Below are positions 40,274-53,182 of a DNA stretch of 64,000 bases, piece by piece; position 1 is the stretch's first letter; every line of letters starts with the position of its first letter. A program made the translations under genes and the position numbers. Source of the stretch: Arcticimaribacter sp965277835. Its GTDB lineage: Bacteria; Bacteroidota; Bacteroidia; Flavobacteriales; Flavobacteriaceae. Under the pieces are notes generated by a model. It ran no database searches. It was not told where the DNA came from and worked only from the letters and a program-made list of their open reading frames with translations. The stretch lies in assembly GCA_965277835.1 (NCBI GenBank), contig OZ255841.1, positions 1,798,001 through 1,862,000 on the forward strand, given 5' to 3'.

Positions 40274-40295
40274 CGTTAAGAGATTATATCAGAGA

Positions 40296-43200
40296 ATGAA
40301 ACGTATTATATTATTTTTTGTATTAATAATAGGATTTAACCAAGCTTGGGGGCAAAGAGGCTTGGGGACTAATAATCCTAACCCTCAGGCTGCGTTACAT
40401 ATTGTTTCTCCAGATAAAGGTGTATTACTACCTCAAATAAGTCTTTTGGCATCAAATACTTTTTTAGGAGGGGCAGTGGCTTCAACTACACATATAGGCA
40501 TGCTTGTCTATAATACAAATACTGCAGTTAATACAGGGTTAAGTGGTGTAGGGTATTATTTTTGGAATGGAACGTCTTGGGAAAAGTTTGGCGCAAACTC
40601 CAATGCATTAATTTCGGGGACAACAACAAACACCATATTACGATGGAGCGGCACCGAGTGGGTAGAGAGCGATAGCATTTTGGCAAGTAGTACGGGTGTG
40701 TCAATTACAACGAATGTACTGGTTTCGGGTACGTTTACCGCCTTACAAGCCACAACCACCCTAGCGACCTTAAGTTTAACAGGCGCTGTATTAGACTCTA
40801 GAGGCAATGTAGGCACCACAGGACAGGTACTAAGTATTGGCGCCTCAGGCACACTTTGGACAGCTGCCGCCACAGGCACTATAGCCTCAGGTACGGTTAC
40901 AGACTCTTTATTGCGATGGGACGGTAGAAACTGGATAGAAAGCACTACTATTTTAGTAAGTAGCACAGGCGTATCGATCACTACGGACTTATTAGTAAGT
41001 GGTAACACAATAGTCTCAGGTACGTTTACCGCCTTACAAGCCACAACCACTCTAGCGACTTTAAGTTTAACAAGCGCCGTATTAGACTCAGACGGCGATG
41101 TGGGTACTCCAGGGCAGGTACTAAGCACCACAGGCACACGTACTAATTGGGTTGCTGGTGGTGGATCATCTATTGTAGATGCCGATGGCGATACATCAGT
41201 AAATGTAGAACAAACCTCAGATGAGGATATTATTAGATTTACTGCTAGCGGCTCGCAAACCTTTTCTATTACTAATAATACTATAAGAGTCACCGAGCCT
41301 TTTAATAACATTTTTATAGGAAGTATTGAACCTAATTTTACGAGTTACGGCGGACTGCTCCCAAGGATTTTTGCTAACACTGGTTCTAATACAATAATAG
41401 GGAATAATATACTGGGAGGAGTAGGAGGTTTTGTAACTGAAAATGTTATAATGGGAAATAATACAGCAGGACTAGCAGGGGGAGGGGCGACTGGATTTGA
41501 TTCATTTAGCAGAAGTGTTATTATAGGAGATTCAGCACAAGCTTCTGTTTTTGCAAATACACCAGCTGGATCTGTATCTTCTTTGGACAACGTTGTAGTT
41601 GGTGCTAGGGCAGCAGAGTTTGTTGGAGGGATTAACAATGTTTTTTTAGGGGCATCTGCAGGGAGAACTGTAGGGGCAGGGACGGGTTTAAATAAATTAC
41701 TAGCTGATAATTCTATTTATATAGGAAATCAATCAAGGTCGGCTTCAACCACTACTAGTAACGAAATTGTTATTGGTTCTCTAGCTGTAGGTCTAGGAGA
41801 TAACACCGTAGTGTTGGGTAATGTAACTACTACACTTACGGTACTGCAAGGCAATGTAGGTATAGGCACTACAAGTGCTACGGTAAACCTGCAAGTAAGC
41901 GGCACGGCACGGTTTACGGCAATACAAGACTCCGACGGGGACTTGGGTACTGCAGGGCAGGTACTAAGCACCACAGGCACACGTACCAATTGGGTTACTG
42001 GCTCTGGCGGTGGATCATCTATTGTAGACGCCGATGGCGATACATCAGTAAATGTAGAACAAGCTCCAGATGAGGATATTATTAGACTTACTGCTAACGG
42101 CTCGCAAACCTTTTCTATTACTAAGAATAGTATAGAAATTACCGAGCCTTTTAACAATATTTTTATAGGAGGTGTTAATTCTGGTTTTACGGATTACGCA
42201 TTTGGTCCATCTCTTGCTTTCTATGGTTCTAACACGATAATAGGGGACAATGTATTGGGAGGAGGAAGAAAAGTTACTATAACTCGAAATGTTATAATGG
42301 GAAATAATATAGCAGGGACAAGAGGGGCATTTGGAACAGATGTAGTTAGCAATAATGTTATTATAGGAGATTCAGCACAAGCTTCTATTACTACAGGTCC
42401 AATCGGAAGTTCTCTTTCTTCTGGTAACGTTATAGTTGGTGCTGGGGCAGCAGAGTTTACTGGAGGGATTAACAATGTTTTTTTAGGGCGATCTGCGGGG
42501 AGAAGTGTAGGGACGGGTTCAAATAATAAATTATTAGCTGATAATTCTATTTATATAGGAAACGAATCAAGGTCGGCTATAGCAGGGACTACTGATAACG
42601 AAATTGTTATAGGTGCTCGAGCTATAGGTCTGGGAGATAACACCGTAGTGTTGGGTACTGCAAGTACTACACTTACGGCATTGCAAGGCAATGTAGGTAT
42701 AGGTACTACAAGCCCTACGGTAAACTTGCAAGTAAGCGGCACGGCACGGTTTACGGCAATACAAGACTCAGACGGGGACTTGGGTACTTTTGGGCAGGTA
42801 CTAAGCACCACAGGTTCACGTACCAATTGGGTTACCGGTGGTGGTGGTGGATCATCTATTGTAGATGCCGATGGCGATACATCAGTAAATGTAGAACAAG
42901 CTTCAGATGAGGATATTATTAGATTTACTGCTACCGGCTCGCAAACCTTTTCTATTAATAAGAATACTATAGGAATCAACGAGCCTTTTAATAATATTTT
43001 TATAGGAGGTGTTAATTCTAATTTTACGAATTACGATTTTTTTGGTGTAAGTACTTTGGTCCATGGTAATAACACGATAATGGGGGACAATGTATTGGGA
43101 GGGTTAAGAGCTAGTGTTATAGCTAATAATGTTATATTAGGAAATAATACAGCAGGAACAGACTCGCCTGTCGCTGGACTTATTACATTTTTCAGAAGTG

Positions 43201-46200
43201 TTATTATAGGAGAATCAGCACAAGCTGCTGTTCTTACAAATGCATTAGGATCTGTAAGAAATATTCAGAGAAACGTTGTAATTGGTGCTAGTGCAGCAGA
43301 GTTTACTGGAGCGAGTGGAAGTGTTTTTTTAGGGGCATCTGCAGGGAGAGATGTAGGGACAGATTTTGCTAATAATGCGCCTACGGCAAATAAAATAGCT
43401 GCTACAAATTCTATTTATATAGGAAGTGAATCAAGGTCGGCTATAACAGGTCTTACTGATAACGAAATAGTAATAGGTGCTGAAACTATAGGACTAGGTG
43501 ATAACTCTGTAGTGTTGGGTAACACCGCCATAGCAACTACGGCACTACGAGGCTATGTAGGTATAGGCACTACTACCCCAGCAGTTAATTTGCAAGTAAG
43601 CGGCACGGCACGGTTTACGGCAATACAAGACTCAGACGGGGACTTGGGTACTGCAGGGCAGGTACTAAGCACTACAGGTACACGTACCAATTGGGTTACC
43701 GGTGGTGGTGGTGGATCATCTATTGCAGACGCCGATAACGACACCCGAGTAGACGTAGAGCGCACCACAGACGACGATACCATTAGGTTTTTTACGCCTT
43801 CTAGCACTACAACCGAAGTACTTAGAATAGCTGGGAACCGTTTAGAGTTTGTAAACCCTTTAAGATCAGTTTTTATAGGAAAGGATGCAGGGGTGGCGAC
43901 GAGAGAAACCACAGGTAATAATACTAATGGAAAAGATAATATTTTTATTGGAGAGAATGCAGGCTTAGTTAATACCTCAGGGAGTAGAAATATTTTTATA
44001 GGTGCTGATGCAGGGGTAAGGAATACTACTGGGGTATTGAATCTTTTTCTAGGTCAACTTTCAGGGCGAACCAATACGACTGGAGATGCAAATGTGTTTT
44101 TAGGCCGCGAAGCAGGTTTTAGTAATACTATAGGTCAAAGGAATACTTTTGTAGGTAATGCAGCTGGTTATCGTAATTTAACTGGAAATTTTAATGTTTT
44201 TTTTGGTAATAATGCGGGGCTATTTACAAATAGCCGTGGGAATAATACGGCATCATTTAATTCTGTACTTATTGGAAATGACGTACGTTCAAGCGCAGCA
44301 AATACTACAAACGAAATTGTTATTGGGGCTGGAGCACTTGGTCTAGGAGATAACTCTGTAGTGTTGGGTAATGCAAGTACTACACTTACTGTACTTAAAG
44401 GATTAGTAGCAACAGGCCCTACGGGTAATAGTGCTATAGCTAATGTAGCTACGACTACCTTAAGTTTACTGGTAACGGGTACAGCACAATTTACGGGGAT
44501 ACGAGACTCTGACGGGGACTTGGGTACAGCAGGGCAGGTGCTAAGCACCACAGGTACACGTACCAATTGGGTTACTGGCTCTGGTGGTGGATCATCTATT
44601 GCAGACGCCGATGGCGACACCCGAGTAATAGTACAGCAAACCACCAACCCAGACGATGATAACATTAGGTTTTTTACGTCTTCTAGTGCAACCGAAGTAC
44701 TTAAAATAATTGAGAACCGTTTAGAGTTTGTAAACCCTTTTGAATCAATTTTTATAGGAGAGAATGCAGGGGCAGTGACGAGACTAAGCTCAAGTAATGC
44801 TGATCACGGAAGAAATAATATTTTTATTGGACAGAATGCAGGCTTAGTTAATACCATAGGGAATAGAAATGTTTTTATAGGTACTGATGCAGGAATAAGT
44901 AATACTAGTGGGGAATTGAATGTTTTTCTAGGTCGATTTGCAGGACAAGCCAATACGACTGGAGGTGGAAATACGTTTTTAGGCCCCGACTCAGGTCAAA
45001 GGAATATTACAGGTGTGAGGAATACTTTTGTAGGTAATGCATCTGGTTTTTATAATACAGTTGGACAACGTAATGTTTTTTTAGGTAATCTAGCGGGGAT
45101 ATTTGCAACAGGAGGTCTTAATACGTCCTCATCTTTTTCTGTAATTATTGGAGATAGCGCACGTTCAGGGGGCGTACTTACTACCAACGAAATTGTTATT
45201 GGGTTTGGAGCACAAGGGCTAGGTGATAATTCGGCAGTGTTAGGGAATGATGATATAGAACATACTCTACTTAAAGGATTAGTAGCAACAGGCCCACCTA
45301 CAGGTAATAGTACTATAACTAATATAGCTAATGTAGCGACTACTACACTAAGTTTACTGGTAACGGGTACGGCACAATTTACGGGGATACGAGACTCAGA
45401 CGGGGGCTTGGGTATTGCAGGGCAGGTGCTAAGCACCACAGGCTCACTTACCAATTGGGTAAACCCTGGTGGCGGCGGTATTGGTGGATCATCTATTGTA
45501 GATACCGATGGCGACACCCGAGTACAAGTAGAGCAAGGCACCTCAGACGACGATGTCATTAAGTTTTTTATTCCTTTTTCTAACACTACAACCGAAGTAC
45601 TTAGACTAATTGATGGCCGTTTAGAGTTTAGAAACATTTCAAGATCAATTTATATAGGAGAGAATGCAGGGAGGAATACGACGACAGGAGCAGATAATAT
45701 TTTTATTGGACTAAATGCAGGCTTAGTTAATACCTCAGGGAATCATAATATTTTTATTGGAGAGAGTGCAGGACTGGCTAATACCTCAGGGAGGAGAAAT
45801 ATTTTTATTGGAGAGGATGCAGGAAGAAGGAATATTACTGGGGAATTGAATGTTTTTCTAGGTGAACTTGCAGGGCAAGACAACACGACTGGATCTGTAA
45901 ATGTGTTTTTAGGCTCCCAAGCAGGTCATGAGAATATTACAGGTATAAGGAATACTTTTGTAGGTTTTGCAGCTGGTTATTTTAATACAACTGGACGACA
46001 TAATGTTTTTCTAGGTTTTGAGGCTGGGGTAAGACAAAATAATGGTGCTGGTAATGCGCAATCATCTGATTCTGTGTTTATTGGAAGAGATGCACGTTCA
46101 TTGACATCATCTACTACCAACGAAATTGTTATTGGGTCTGGAGCAGTAGGTTTTGGTGATAATACCGCAGTGTTGGGTCATACAAGTATTGCACGTACGA

Positions 46201-47426
46201 TACTACGAGGCAATGTAGGTATAGGCACTACTGCCCCAACAACTAATTTACACGTAAACGGCACGGCACGGTTTACGGCAATACGAGACGCCGACGGCGA
46301 CTTGGGTACAGCAGGGCAGGTGCTAAGTACCACAGGCGCACGTACCAATTGGATAAACGCTAGTAGTGGTGGTGGCGGATCATCTATTGTAGACGGCGAT
46401 AACGACACCCGAGTAGAAGTAGAGCGAGGCACAGACGACGATACCATTAGGTTTACTACTGCTAACGCCGAAGTAATTAGAATAGTTCAGAACCGTTTAG
46501 AGTATGTAAACTCACGAGAATCAATTTATATAGGTTCAGGTGCAGGACAAGATAATGCAGGAGGAGGAGGAAGCCGGAATATTTTTATAGGTAATATTGC
46601 AGGGAGTAGAAATATTTTTGGAAATGATAATGTGTTTTTAGGCCGCGAAGCAGGTTTTACTAATACGGGAGGTAATCAGAATGTTTTTGTAGGTAATGCA
46701 GCTGGTTATTTTAATCGCGCTCATGATAATGTCTATATAGGCCATTTGGCGGGAGCATATTTTGGAACTTCTGGAACTGCTACAGCTCAAGGAAATGTAG
46801 GATCAACTAATTCTGTATTTATTGGACATACTTCACGTTCAGGGGCACTTAATACTGATAACGAAATAGTAATAGGTGCTGATGCAGTAGGACTTGGTAA
46901 TAATTCCGTAGTGTTGGGTAATGCAAATATTATAGCTACGGTACTACGAGGCAGTGTAGGTATACGTACTACTAGCCCAAGAGCTCCTTTAGAAGTAAAC
47001 GGCGCGGCACGGTTTTTAGCAATACAAGACGCAGACGGCGATGTGGGTACAGCAGGGCAGGTGCTAAGCTCCACAGGCACAAGTACCAATTGGATTACTA
47101 ACTCTGGTGGTGGTGGAGGATCATCTATTGCAGATGGCGATAGCGACACCCGAGTAGACGTAGAGCTCACCACAGACGACGATACCATTAGGTTTACTAC
47201 TAGTACAAACGAAGTAATTAGAATAGCTGAGAACCGTTTAGAGTTTGTAGACGGTACAAATAATGTTCTTATAGGGAGCGATGCAGGGGATAATATTCAA
47301 GGTGGTGGTGATAGAAATGTTCTTATAGGGACCCAAGCAGGAAATAATATTAGATCAGGGGATGTTAATACGTATATAGGCTATAGAGCAGGTGAGGGCG
47401 CTAGAGATGGCGACACCCGATGGTAG
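40296..47426 (+). pseudogene. Secreted S74-type fibre protein, N-terminal part (frameshifted)
   Basis: The ATG is followed by a typical signal peptide (MKRIILFFVLIIGFNQAWG, cleavage likely before QRG). Next comes the flavobacterial fibre opening: GTNNPNPQAALHI, SPDKGVLLPQISL, GYYFWNGTSWEKF. Residues about 105-285 hold two modules like those of the giant gene (RWSGTEWVES and RWDGRNWIES). Then come head-like blocks, each opening with DADGDT and closing with NEIVIG, VVLGN, VGIGTT and LQVSGTARF. The frame ends at a TAG (47424-47426) inside the eighth block, where an 11-base insertion at 47409-47419 shifts it. The product as read has 2,376 residues and lacks the S74 chaperone. The remainder of the gene is the next entry. 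Confidence 0.8.
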
Positions 47427-50400
47427 CTATGGTTGGTATAGGAAACCAAGCAGGGCGTTATACTGATAATGGTGCTACTACTCTAATAGGAGGATCAGAA
47501 TCTGTTTATATAGGTAACAATACAACGGCAGGAGACTCAACCCCAATACACGAAATTGTTATTGGCAGCGGAGCACGTGGCTTAGGAGATCGTACTACAG
47601 TATTAGGTAGTAATAATACTTCTTCAACGTTTATACGAGGTAATGTAGCTATAGGCACTACCACTACCCCAACAACAGTTAATTTACAAGTAAGCGGCAC
47701 GGCGCGGTTTACGGCAATACAAGACTCCGACGGCGATGTGGGTACTGCAGGGCAGGTGCTAAGCTCCACAGGCACACGTACCAATTGGACTACCACCGGT
47801 GGAACAGGTATTGTAGACAACGATGGCGACACCCGAGTAGACGTAGAGCGCACCCCAGACGACGATACCATTAGGTTTACTACTAGTACAAACGAAGTGC
47901 TTAGAATAGTTGAGAACCGTTTAGAGTTTGTAAACTCTTCAAACTCAGTTTTTATTGGACGCGATGTAGGTGGTAATGTGACCACAGGAATTGATAATAC
48001 TTATGTAGGTCAAAATGCAGCATTTGAAAATACTACAGGAAGTTTTAACACTGTAATCGGCACTAGGTCATTATTCGATGTTAGAGACGGAGATAACAAT
48101 ACTGCTGTAGGTGCAGCAATAAGTATGACGGCTGGCGGAAACAATACTGCTGTAGGTGCTAGAGCAGGTATTGGTCATGCAACTAATAGCAATAGTATAT
48201 TTATAGGTCATGAGTCAGGAGGTATTGTAAGTGGCGCAGCTAATGGGGCAACAACTAACTCTATATTTATTGGACAGAGCGCACGTTCAAATACATTATT
48301 TTCTACTAACCAAATTGTTATTGGCGCTGGCGCTATAGGCTTAGGAGATAACACTGTAATATTGGGTAATGCAAGCACTACACTTACGGCACTAGAAGGC
48401 AATGTAGGTATAGGTACTACAAGTCCTACGGTAAATTTACAGGTAAGCGGTACGGCAAGGTTTACTCAAGCTGATACAGCGAATGCAACTGCTGTACAGA
48501 TTGATTCGACTAACATAAGTTTTATTAATAGCCAAGCAAATTCAATTTTTATAGGAGATGGAGATAATAGTTCTGCTAGTCTGACTACTCCAAAAACTAG
48601 TGGAGGATCCGAAAACAATATTCTGATAGGAAACCATATTAATCATACTGTTGGGACAGGGTTTGAGAATGTTTATGTAGGGCATCAAGCAGCTGCTGCT
48701 AACACTACGGGTAATAGAAATGTTTTTCTAGGAGGGTATTCAGGAGAGAGTAATACCGATGGAGCGAATAATGTTTATATAGGGTCATTATCAGGACGCC
48801 AAAACACAAGTGGGACTCATAATGTTTATATAGGACGCGAAGCAGGACTTAACGGTACTACAGGGACACAGAATCTCTTTTTAGGTAGTGGGTCGGGTTA
48901 TTCTAATAATGGAACAAGGAATGTTATATTAGGTTATTTGGCAGGAACATTTGTAAATAGCGGTGGTTTTAATACGGGATCAACAAACTCTGTATATTTG
49001 GGGGCACGTGCATCTTCGCTTGGAACTACTGCATATAATGAAATAGTCATTGGAGATGCTGCAACAGGCTTAGGTACAAATACTGTAAGGTTGGGTAATG
49101 CAAGCACTACACTTACGGCACTACAAGGCAATGTAGGTGTACATACTGCTACCCCAAGAGCTGCTTTAGAAGTAAACGGCGCGGCACGGCTTTTGGCAGT
49201 ACAAGACTCCAACGGCGATGTGGGTACTTTTGGGCAGGTACTAAGCTCCACAGGCACAAGTACCAATTGGACAAGCTCTGGGGGAACAGGTGTTGTAGAC
49301 AACGATGGCGACACCCGAGTAGAAGTACAGCAAGGCGGTACAGACGATGATATCATTAGGTTTACTACTAGCGCAACCGAAGTAATTAGAATAGCTGAGA
49401 ACCGTTTAGAGTTTGTAGACGGTACAGATAATGTTCTTATAGGAGAAAATGCAGGGGATAATATTCAAGGTAGGGCTAATGTTCTTATAGGGGACCAAGC
49501 AGGGAATACTATTGGAGGAGGGGGTAGTAATACGTATATAGGTCATAGAGCAGGTGCGGATGCTAGAGATATGACAGCTATGGTTGGTATAGGAAACCAA
49601 GCAGGGCGTTTTGCTAAAGGAGCAAATCTTCCTCTAACCGGAGGATCACAATCTGTTTATATAGGTAACAATACAACGGCAGGAGACACAACCCCAATAC
49701 ACGAAATTGTTATTGGAAGTGACGCAAGTGGCTTAGGAGATCGTACTACAGTATTGGGTAGTGATAATACTAATTCTACGTTTATACGAGGTAATGTAGC
49801 TATAGGCACTATTATTGCCCCAGCAGTTAATTTACAAGTAAGCGGCACGGCACGGTTTACGGCAATACAAGACTCCGACGGCGATTTGGGTACTGCAGGG
49901 CAGCTGCTAAGCTCCACAGGTACACGTACCAATTGGACAAGCTCTGGTGGGATATCTATTGCAGACAACGATGGCGACACCCGAGTAGAGGTAGAGCGCA
50001 CCTCAGACGACGATACCATTAGGTTTACTACTAATAACGCCGAAGTGCTTAGAATAGTTAATAACCGTTTAGAGTTTGTAAACTCAAGACAATCAGTCTA
50101 TATAGGTAGCTCTACAGGGGCTGTGAATACAGGGCAATTCAATGTTTTTATTGGAATTAATGCAGGACGGGCTAATACCACAGGGAATCAAAATACTATT
50201 TTAGGAGTTGGTGCAGGAACTAATAATACTACGGGTAGTGATAATGTTTTTGTTGGGTTTGATACAGGACTTCTTAACAACACGGGTCGTCAAAATACGT
50301 TTATAGGAAATCTAGCAGGAAGAAGAAATACTACAGGGAATGATAATGTTTTTATAGGTAATCTAGCGGGGACATTTTTAAATGACGGTAGTAATAATAC

Positions 50401-52600
50401 GGGATCATCTAATTCTGTACTTATTGGAAGAGACACACGTTCAGCGGCATTAGTTACTACCAACGAAATTGTTATTGGGGCTGGAGCACATGGTTTAGGA
50501 AACAACACTACTGTATTAGGGAGCGATACTACGGTACTTACTGTACTTAAAGGATTAGTCGCAACAGGCCCTATAGGTAATAGTAATATAGCTACTACTA
50601 CCCTAAGTTTACTGGTAACGGGTACAGCACAATTTACGGGGATACGAGACTCCGACGGCGACTTGGGTACTGCAGGGCAGCTGCTAAGTACCACAGGCAC
50701 ACGTACCAATTGGACTACCACCGGTGGAACAGGTATTGCAGACGCCGATGGCGACACCCGAATACAAGTACAGCAAGGCACCACAGACGACGATACCATT
50801 AGGTTTTTTACGCCTTCTAGCACTGTATCCGAAGTAATCAGAATAGTCAATAACCGTTTAGAGTTTGTAAACCCTATTAATAACTCAATTTTTATAGGAG
50901 AGAATGCAGGGAGAATAACGACAGGATTAGATAATGTTTTTATTGGACGGAATTCAGGTCGTGATAATAGCTCAGGGAGATTTAATACTTTTATAGGTGC
51001 TGAAACAGGACAAAAGACTACTGGAGGGCAATTAAATGTTTTTATAGGTGCATTTGCAGGACAAAATAATGTGGGTGGAAATGGAAATGTGTTTTTAGGT
51101 CAAGGCTCAGGGCAATCCACTACGATAGGTGAAAGAAATACTTTTGTAGGTACTACAGCTGGTCATAGTAATACAACTGGATTTCGTAATGTTTTTATAG
51201 GTAATCTAACGGGGGTAAATATAGGGAATAGTAGTACTGCTCTTAATAGGGCATCATCTTATTCTATACTTATTGGAGATGAGGTAGATTCAGCGGCATC
51301 AGTTACTACTAACGAAATTGTTATTGGGGCTAGAGCAGTTGGTTTAGGAGATAACACTACTTTATTAGGTAATGTAAGTACTACACTTACTGTACTTAAA
51401 GGATTAGTCGCAACAGGCCCTATAGGTAATAGTAATTTGGCTACGACTACACTAAGTTTATTGGTAACGGGCACAGCACAATTTACGGGGATACGAGACT
51501 CAGACGGGGACTTGGGTACAGCAGGGCAGGTGCTAAGCACCACAGGCACACGTACCAATTGGACTACTAACTCTGTTTCTTCTGTTAGAGATGGCGATAG
51601 CGACACCCGAATAGAGGTAGCAGGGGTCAGCGGAGACGACGATATCATTAGCTTTTTTACGCCTTCTAGCACTACATCCGAAGTACTTAGAATAGTCGAT
51701 AACCGTTTAGAGTTTGTAAACACAACAGGATCAGTCTATATAGGTAGAGGTGCAGGGGATGTGACTACCACAGGAGGCAGTAATATTTTTATTGGAACTA
51801 ATGCAGGGTTGCGTAATACCGTGGGGAGCCAAAATACTTTTGTAGGATCTACTGCAGGATCTAATAATATTATAGGTGCCGATAATACTTTTGTTGGGTT
51901 TGCAGCGGGACTTAATACGACAGGATTAGGTTCTGCGGATGGGGAGCAAAATACCTTCATAGGAAGTCAAGCAGGAATAAGTAATACTTTGGGTTCCCGT
52001 AATACTTTTGTTGGGTATCAAGCAGGTGATGCTACTACCATTGGGACTGCAAATACTTTTATTGGAAGATCTGCAGGATCTGCTAATATCAATGGGAGTG
52101 ATAATGTTTTTATAGGTACAGAGACAGGACTTTTTAATACTACTGGACAATCGAATCTTTTTATTGGAACAGGTGCAGGGTTTTCCAATACGGTTGGAAG
52201 TGACAATACGTTTGTAGGCCGATCCTCAGGTGGTAATAATATCTCGGGGAATAATAATGTTTTTGTTGGAAGAAATACAGGAATTAATAATACCACAGGG
52301 GCTGCAAATACTTTTATTGGAAGAAATGCAGGATTTGCTAATGCCACAGGGAGTAGTAATGTTTTTATAGGTGATGTAGCGGGGGTATCTTTAAATGGCA
52401 ATGGTAATAATACGGCATCATCTAATTCTATATTTATTGGAGTTGATTCACGTTCAGCGGCAGCAGTTACTGATAACGAAATTGTTATTGGGGCTGGATC
52501 TCGAGGATTAGGCAGTAATTCTGTAGTGTTAGGTAACACCGATATAGCAACTACGGTACTACAAGGCAATGTAGGTATAGGCACTACTGCTCCAACTCAA
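41160..52600 (+). repeat. About 14 head-like FIG-x-x-AG blocks in the second fibre gene
   Basis: Blocks of about 200-330 residues start near 41,160, 42,010, 42,850, 43,725, 44,590, 45,485, 46,385, 47,125, 47,810, 48,470, 49,275, 49,950, 50,735 and 51,575. Each has an entry segment (DGDTRVDVE or similar, DDDTIRF, NRLEFVN), several 13-residue N-(I/V/T)-F-(I/V)-G-x-x-A-G-x-x-N-T repeats, and an exit segment (TTNEIVIG, GLGDNTVVLGN, GNVGIGTT). They are much more diverged from one another than the modules of the giant gene. Confidence 0.8.
47409..47419 (+). other. 11-base frameshifting insertion (ggcgacacccg)
   Basis: Deleting these bases joins the codons for ARD to MVAMVGIGNQAGR. This matches the intact paralogous segment at 49560-49605 (ARDMTAMVGIGNQAGR). 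The inserted bases with their flanks (gatggcgacacccga) occur verbatim in the DGDTR segments of this gene, for example at 47825-47839 and near 49,311 and 49,971. This suggests copying from a neighbouring repeat. An assembly error is possible. Confidence 0.8.
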
Positions 52601-53041
52601 AGACTATCTGTTAGCGGAACAGCAGGGAAAACAGGTGGAGGATCGTGGGCTACCTTCTCGGATCTTAGAATTAAAAAAGACATAAACCCCTATACCAAAG
52701 GACTTGCAGAGATTATAAAAATTAAGCCTGTAACCTACGATTATAATGACAAAAGCCCATTTCAAAATAACACTGGGCGACCTATGGTAGGTATTATTGC
52801 GCAGGACATACAAAAAGTATTACCTTCTACGGTAAAAGAAATAAGTTATGGCAATTTCGACGATTTGTTAGAGTACGACGCATCGGAGCTAACCTATACG
52901 CTTATCAATGCGATAAAAGAACTGAACACCAAAAACGAAACCCTAGAGGCAAAGAGCAAAACACTCGAAGCAGAAAATAAACAGTTGCGCACAGCACTCG
53001 ACGATTTGCTAAAACGCGTAAAAGCCCTCGAAGAGAAGTAG
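47420..53041 (+). pseudogene. Secreted S74-type fibre protein, C-terminal part with S74 chaperone
   Basis: This frame continues the preceding entry after the 11-base insertion. Its ATG overlaps the upstream TAG (ATGGTAG). It has no signal peptide and starts in the middle of a head-like block, so it is not credible as an independent gene. It carries the rest of block 8 and about six more blocks of N-x-F-I-G-x-x-A-G repeats; the last (51,570-52,580) is the longest and most regular. A peptidase S74 domain follows, with the SDLRIKKDI motif at residues 1747-1755, KPVTYDYND, GIIAQDIQKVLP and ELTYTLINAIKEL, and then a C-terminal heptad coiled coil. In known S74 proteins this domain trimerises the fibre and then cuts itself off. 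Rejoined, the protein would have about 4,244 residues. Confidence 0.8.
52616..53038 (+). other. Peptidase S74 intramolecular chaperone domain
   Basis: The domain begins around SVSGTAGKTGGGSWATF. The Ser codon is 52658-52660 and the Lys codon 52673-52675, spaced S-D-x-R-x-K like the Ser-Lys dyad of endosialidase-type chaperones. Cleavage would be just before that Ser, releasing 127 residues. The coiled coil at the very end (KNETLEAKSKTLEAENKQL and on) fits the trimeric form of this domain. Confidence 0.85.
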
Positions 53042-53182
53042 AGAACTTCAAAAAAAACTGTTTTATAGCGCATAGAGTACTTGCCTCATAAGATTTGTTG
53101 ATTATTATCTTTATTTTTATCTTGTTATTATAATTTGATATATAGACAGCAAAGGGCAACTTTTGTGATATTATAATTTTTT

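Noticed and set aside
47420..47422. ATG as the start of an independent gene
   Set aside because: It lies in the middle of a head-like block, the product has no signal peptide, and removing 11 bases fuses it cleanly to the upstream frame.
40296..53041. Prophage tail-fibre gene within a prophage
   Set aside because: S74 domains occur in phage fibres, but no capsid, terminase, portal, tail or integrase gene is present. The N-terminus has a bacterial signal peptide and the flanks are core genes.
39880..53041. Type IX secretion C-terminal sorting domain on the large proteins
   Set aside because: Neither end shows the expected conserved beta-sandwich tail with its late G-x-Y-x-V and K-type strand motifs. 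One ends in the novel cap, the other in S74 plus a coiled coil.
53042..53182. Possible promoter or small RNA in the 141-base gap
   Set aside because: The A/T-rich sequence has near matches such as AACTTTTG and TATAATTTG, but none fits TAnnTTTG exactly and there is no stable hairpin.
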